Of a stretch of DNA of 64,000 nucleotides, positions 62,382-64,000 are shown piece after piece; position 1 is the stretch's first letter; each line of letters starts with the position of its first letter. The stretch covers positions 5,954,001 through 6,018,000 of the forward strand of contig JAJFZO010000609.1 of the NCBI GenBank assembly GCA_021397835.1. The letters are read 5' to 3'. The DNA comes from Moringa oleifera. Its lineage: Eukaryota; Streptophyta; Magnoliopsida; Brassicales; Moringaceae. A program made the position numbers and the translations under genes. Below the pieces are notes generated by a model. That model was given only the letters and a program-made list of their open reading frames with translations. It was not told the origin of the DNA and searched no databases.

Positions 62382-64000
62382 ATCTAAAATGATTCCGATA
62401 CAGTTAGATTTGTTGCTTCTCTTTAAGCTCAAGAGAAAACAATGACAATCTTTTCTGCTTATGCTTACCTATGGATTCTGTGTTTTCTTTTTCCGTCTTC
62501 CTTTTCTCCAGCTGCAGTGCATTTGTCGGTTGGCGTGTTTGTGTGCGACAGAGATTAGTAAGGCAGAAGAAATAAGAAAAGAAAAGGGCGGGTTGGCCTG
62601 TGAACCGCGAAAATGGGTTACTTTGTCAAATCACTCAACAGACTAACCCATATTTCTTTCACTTATTTAAATTTTAGAAAATAAATTTTCAAAAAAAAAA
62701 AAGGATTGGAATTATAATAGCTTTTAACACATTTTTTTATTAACCATTCTCAAAAAAAAAAAAAAAAAACAACAACTTGATAAGAAAAAGGGTAATGTTA
62801 TATTAAAATAATTTTTAACTAATTTTAATGAATCTGATGGTGAATTTTGAAATGATTGACATTAGAAAAACTTTAAAAATATAAAATTTTTGGATAAATT
62901 AACAAATGGAATTAAATTTACATATTATTTTAAATTTTACTATATTAATTAATTAATTATATATTTAATGCTTTAATTTAAAATAAAAATATTTCAAAAT
63001 ATTAAAATATTATAATTTTTTAAATAAAAAAAGCATCAATCTCGTTGAAATCAAATTCTTCATTTACTTAACTTTTTCATCATTTTAAAAATAAGAATGA
63101 TGATAATAATGAGATTGGAAAAAAAATAATAATGATGAACCCCACATGTTGGTTTCCTGTCATTACCCGCTTAATGTTACATAGAATAAGTATTTTTAGT
63201 TACTAAAACAAAGATTACTTGATCATGATAAAGATTGTTTATATTCAAGTATCCCTATTTTAAGTGATGCAAGATTTTATAGTAAGGTGAGCACAAATGA
63301 CAACATTTCAAGTTATATTGGTCATTCAAACCAAACTTCTCATCATAGATTAAATCAAATCATAACCCATGTCATTAACATAATTCTCTCTCAAACAATT
63401 AGCTTGAACTTTTCATTCAAATTAAATCAAAAAGCCAAGCAAGTTATACTAGAGACCAAACATAAATGGATCATCATTAGTCATCATTAGACTGCTTTAG
63501 TAAACAAAGATTAATGGCATTAATAGAAATGATAATGGGGGATTGAGGCATACTAGAAATCATAATGGTTATGTGTACAACCAAACCCATTGTTGATTTT
63601 GGCAACCTCGAATGCTTTTCCTTTTCTTAGCACATGAGAGTTGCCTTTCCACGCCATATACCTATAGTGTCTAAGTAGATTTAGGTCATTTTCATCTGCT
63701 TTACAAAACAGCAACTCACAACACTTTATATATGTTCAAATACTCCTTCATAATTCTCTGATGTAGTTGGGTAATGTTGTGTCCAAAGGTGTACAGTTGA
63801 TACTGGCCCTAAGGTTGGTAACCTAAGAGAGATAGTGAATTAGATTATTTAAATTTACTTGCTTTCTTAGTAAGATTAATCAACTCTAACTAATTTCTCT
63901 ACCAATTATAAATATGCAAATGATAAATACGATACAATAATTTAAAGAGAGAAGGATAAGAGATACAAACACAAGCAAGATTTACGTGGTTCGATAATCC
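62382..64000. other. Upstream region of GALAK, AT-rich; retroelement-like motif at the edge
   Basis: Holds the presumed GALAK 5' UTR and promoter (minus strand, from 62382 upward), with a pyrimidine-rich tract on the plus strand at about 62483-62512. From 62.65 to 63.1 kb it is extremely AT-rich, including poly-A at 62750-62770. The last 60 bases carry 'aagatttacgtggttcgataa', a motif also present at 49.17 kb and suggestive of an LTR that continues beyond the window. Confidence 0.45.

Overview
This window is nuclear DNA from a flowering plant, almost certainly a eudicot. The evidence is spliced genes with plant-type introns and plant-specific products (galacturonokinase, DUF1985-ULP1), an AT-rich background, and introns packed with LINE, Copia, CACTA and MULE sequence. 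The long TE-filled introns would fit a woody eudicot such as grapevine, but the species cannot be proven from the sequence alone. All gene models below were built by reading exons across splice sites; every exon joins in frame with its neighbours.

Layout. (1) 1-8481, minus strand: the first 11 exons (354 codons) of a VPS13/chorein-like lipid-transfer protein, which runs off the left edge. LINE fragments and local duplications lie in its introns. (2) 8510-9290: a GC-richer block resembling plant organellar, probably mitochondrial, DNA. It sits just upstream of that gene's start codon. (3) 10.1-24.3 kb: a 5'-truncated Copia retrotransposon split inside its integrase region by a 10.3 kb En/Spm (CACTA) transposon at 11477-21800. 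The CACTA carries TNP2, DUF4218, DUF4216, Transposase_24 and Ulp1 remnants. A second, inverted Copia integrase fragment follows at 24.4 kb. (4) 26.3-35.2 kb: a composite Mutator-like element (MULE) with two convergent genes, a MURA-type transposase (+) and a DUF1985-ULP1 cysteine protease (-). Four arrays of short repeats built on the core TCGTACCTT accompany them. (5) 35403-41804, plus strand: a complete nine-exon Rab geranylgeranyltransferase beta subunit gene; its start codon is about 210 bp from the MULE end, and intron 5 holds LINE debris. (6) 43397-62381, minus strand: a complete 14-exon galacturonokinase gene with two GC-AG introns; its introns hold LINE fragments on both strands and a small Copia element with both LTRs. 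(7) 62.4-64.0 kb: AT-rich upstream DNA.

The host genes are housekeeping: inter-membrane lipid transfer, Rab prenylation for vesicle traffic, and recycling of cell-wall galacturonic acid. They do not form a pathway together. The most unusual structure is the MULE: its repeat arrays lie about 525 bp from each inferred end in opposite orientation, directly 5' of each element gene. Its transposase has lost function only through in-frame stop codons, without any frameshift.
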